Origin: Deltaproteobacteria bacterium
GTDB lineage: Bacteria; Myxococcota_A; UBA796; UBA2385
DNA: 10,561 nt
NCBI GenBank assembly: GCA_003694325.1
Contig: RFKJ01000164.1
Span: forward strand, 1 to 10,561
Direction of reading: 5' to 3'
Under the pieces are notes generated by a model. That model had not been told where the DNA came from, made no database searches, and saw nothing but the letters and a program-made list of their open reading frames with translations. Shown here one piece after another: positions 9,397 to 10,561 of the stretch. Made by a program: the position numbers and the translations under genes. Each line of letters starts with the position of its first letter. The first letter of the stretch is position 1.

Positions 9397-10431
9397 ATGA
9401 TCGGTGTCCTGCTCATCAACATCGGCACCCCCGACTCCACGAAGGTCCGGGACGTGCGCCGCTACCTTGCGGAGTTCCTCAGCGACGGCCGGGTGCTCGA
9501 CCTGCACCCGGTGGCCCGCTGGCTGCTGCTGCACGGCGTGATCCTCCGCACCCGCCCCGCCCGCAGCGCCGCCGCCTACCAGCGGATCTGGACGCCGGAG
9601 GGCTCCCCGCTGCTGGTACACGGCCAGGCCCTGGCCCGGGCGCTGGGGGCCACGCTCGGGCAGGGGTTCCAGGTCGCCGCCGCCATGCGCTACGGAAACC
9701 CCGGAATCGCCCCGGTCCTCCGGGACATGGTGGCGCGTGGCTGCGATCGGGTCATCGCCCTGCCACTCTTTCCCCAGTACGCGGCTGCCACCCACATGAG
9801 CGCGGTGGACGCGATCACCGCCGCGGTCCGCGACCTGCCCGCCGCCCCCGAGCTGACCATCCTCCGCGAGTTCTGGAACGAGGACGCCTTCCTGTCGGCC
9901 ATGGTGGCCCGAACGCGGGAGAGCCTCGCCGACTTCGACGCCGACCACGTCCTGTTCAGCTTCCACGGGCTGCCCGAGCGCCAGGTCCGCCGCGCCGAAC
10001 TGCCGGGCCCCGACGGCACCATCGCCGGGCACTGCCTCTCGCAGGCGGAATGCTGTGCCACCCTCCACCGGTCCAACCGGCGTTGCTACCGGGCCCAGTG
10101 CTTCGCCACCGCCCGCCAGCTCGCCGCGCGACTCGCCCTGCCCGACGACAGCTGGAGCGTCGCCTTCCAGTCGCGACTGGGCCGGCTCCCCTGGATCCGG
10201 CCGTACACCGACGAGGTGTTGCAGGCCCTCGGCGCCCGGGGGGTCCGACGCCTCGCGGTCGTGACCCCATCCTTCGTCGCCGACTGCCTGGAGACCCTCG
10301 AAGAACTCGGCATCGCCGGCCGCGAGACCTTCCTGGCCGCCGGCGGCACCGACTGGCACCTCGTCCCCTGCCTCAACGATCACCCGGCGTGGGTCGAGGG
10401 CCTCGCCGCCCTGATCCGCACCCGCCGGTGA
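9397..10431 (+). CDS. hemH: Ferrochelatase with internal cysteine cluster
   Basis: A 344-residue ferrochelatase, inserting ferrous iron into a porphyrin at the end of heme synthesis. Family motifs are clear: INIGTPDS at the N-terminus, LPLFPQY (122-128), the catalytic-histidine motif FSFHGLPER (His190), FQSRLGRLPWIRPYTDE (257-273) and the active-site glutamate in ADCLETLEE (Glu299). Five cysteines (213, 219, 220, 230, 235) lie within 23 residues. This fits the class described for Myxococcus and Bdellovibrio ferrochelatases, whose [2Fe-2S] cluster is held by four internal cysteines, unlike the C-terminal cysteines of other types. Which four would be ligands here cannot be read from the sequence. 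No C-terminal cysteines, signal peptide or membrane segment are present. The ATG at 9397 lies 37 bases after the lipoprotein stop with only a weak AGG upstream. The gap contains ten consecutive C (9364-9373). The porphyrin used (protoporphyrin or coproporphyrin) is not decided by sequence alone. Confidence 0.95.
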   Translation: MIGVLLINIGTPDSTKVRDVRRYLAEFLSDGRVLDLHPVARWLLLHGVILRTRPARSAAAYQRIWTPEGSPLLVHGQALARALGATLGQGFQVAAAMRYGNPGIAPVLRDMVARGCDRVIALPLFPQYAAATHMSAVDAITAAVRDLPAAPELTILREFWNEDAFLSAMVARTRESLADFDADHVLFSFHGLPERQVRRAELPGPDGTIAGHCLSQAECCATLHRSNRRCYRAQCFATARQLAARLALPDDSWSVAFQSRLGRLPWIRPYTDEVLQALGARGVRRLAVVTPSFVADCLETLEELGIAGRETFLAAGGTDWHLVPCLNDHPAWVEGLAALIRTRR

Positions 10432-10437
10432 CCACGC

Positions 10438-10455
10438 CGGCCCCCCGCGGGGCCG
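10438..10455. terminator. Hairpin after hemH, possible shared terminator
   Basis: CGGCCCC (10438-10444) and GGGGCCG (10449-10455) form a perfect 7-bp GC stem with a four-base loop, starting six bases after the hemH stop. No T-run follows on either strand, so it is not a textbook intrinsic terminator. Its place between converging genes makes a transcription-ending or mRNA-stabilising role reasonable. Confidence 0.4.
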
Positions 10456-10498
10456 ACGAGCCGCACCCCGGGAGGGCAACCAGCCCCACCCGCCAGGC

Positions 10499-10561
10499 TC
10501 AGAACCCGACGAGAACCGCCGCCCCACCGCAGATCGCGGCGACCAGGGCGATGGCGATCGC
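10499..10561 (-). CDS. C-terminal end of a probable membrane protein, partial
   Basis: Read on the - strand from the window edge, 20 codons give AIAIALVAAICGGAAVLVGF followed by TGA (10499-10501 on the + strand). This is an unbroken hydrophobic stretch typical of a final transmembrane helix. It would converge on hemH, with the hairpin at 10438-10455 between them. The piece is too short to name a family, and chance hydrophobic reading in GC-rich DNA cannot be excluded. Confidence 0.45.
   Translation of the reverse strand, partial: AIAIALVAAICGGAAVLVGF

Noticed and set aside
7597..10527. 976-codon open frame on the - strand across the carboxypeptidase, lipoproteins and hemH
   Set aside because: It covers four supported + strand genes, has no recognisable motif and changes composition to Arg/Ser/Pro-rich in the middle, as a shadow reading would.

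Overview
The window is very GC-rich and densely coded, almost all on the + strand. The gene content points to a free-living Gram-negative bacterium, most likely Myxococcota or a related deltaproteobacterial lineage. The main evidence is three lipoproteins with D/G-rich linkers, MopE-type metal-binding modules in one of them, and a ferrochelatase with an internal cysteine cluster of the kind described for Myxococcus and Bdellovibrio. The taxon is an inference; no rRNA or phylogenetic marker was compared.

Layout. Bases 2-2983 hold the last 993 codons of an SbcC-type DNA repair ATPase whose N-terminus lies upstream of the window. A 279-base gap follows, with a GC-rich tandem repeat (3043-3111), an inverted repeat (3154-3183) and a good -10 hexamer (3186-3191). 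From 3263 a closely packed same-strand run begins: a MopE-type metal-binding-motif lipoprotein (3263-4339), a SUV3-like superfamily 2 RNA helicase (4370-6820), an M14 zinc carboxypeptidase (6856-8583), two small paralogous eight-cysteine lipoproteins whose stop and start codons overlap (8593-8994 and 8991-9359), and hemH (9397-10431). Gaps in this run are 37 bases or less. A perfect 7-bp hairpin follows hemH, and the last 63 bases look like the 3' end of a membrane-protein gene on the - strand that converges on hemH.

How the genes fit together. SbcC belongs to DNA repair, and its partner sbcD would be expected upstream. The rest may be one operon from the promoter at 3186, with a probable internal, leaderless promoter at 8581. 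The products are functionally mixed: RNA helicase, peptidase, heme synthesis and surface lipoproteins. There is no obvious single pathway. No CRISPR array, mobile element, tRNA, rRNA or recognisable defence system is present. The least characterised part is the pair of cysteine-rich lipoproteins, whose cysteine spacing is almost identical.
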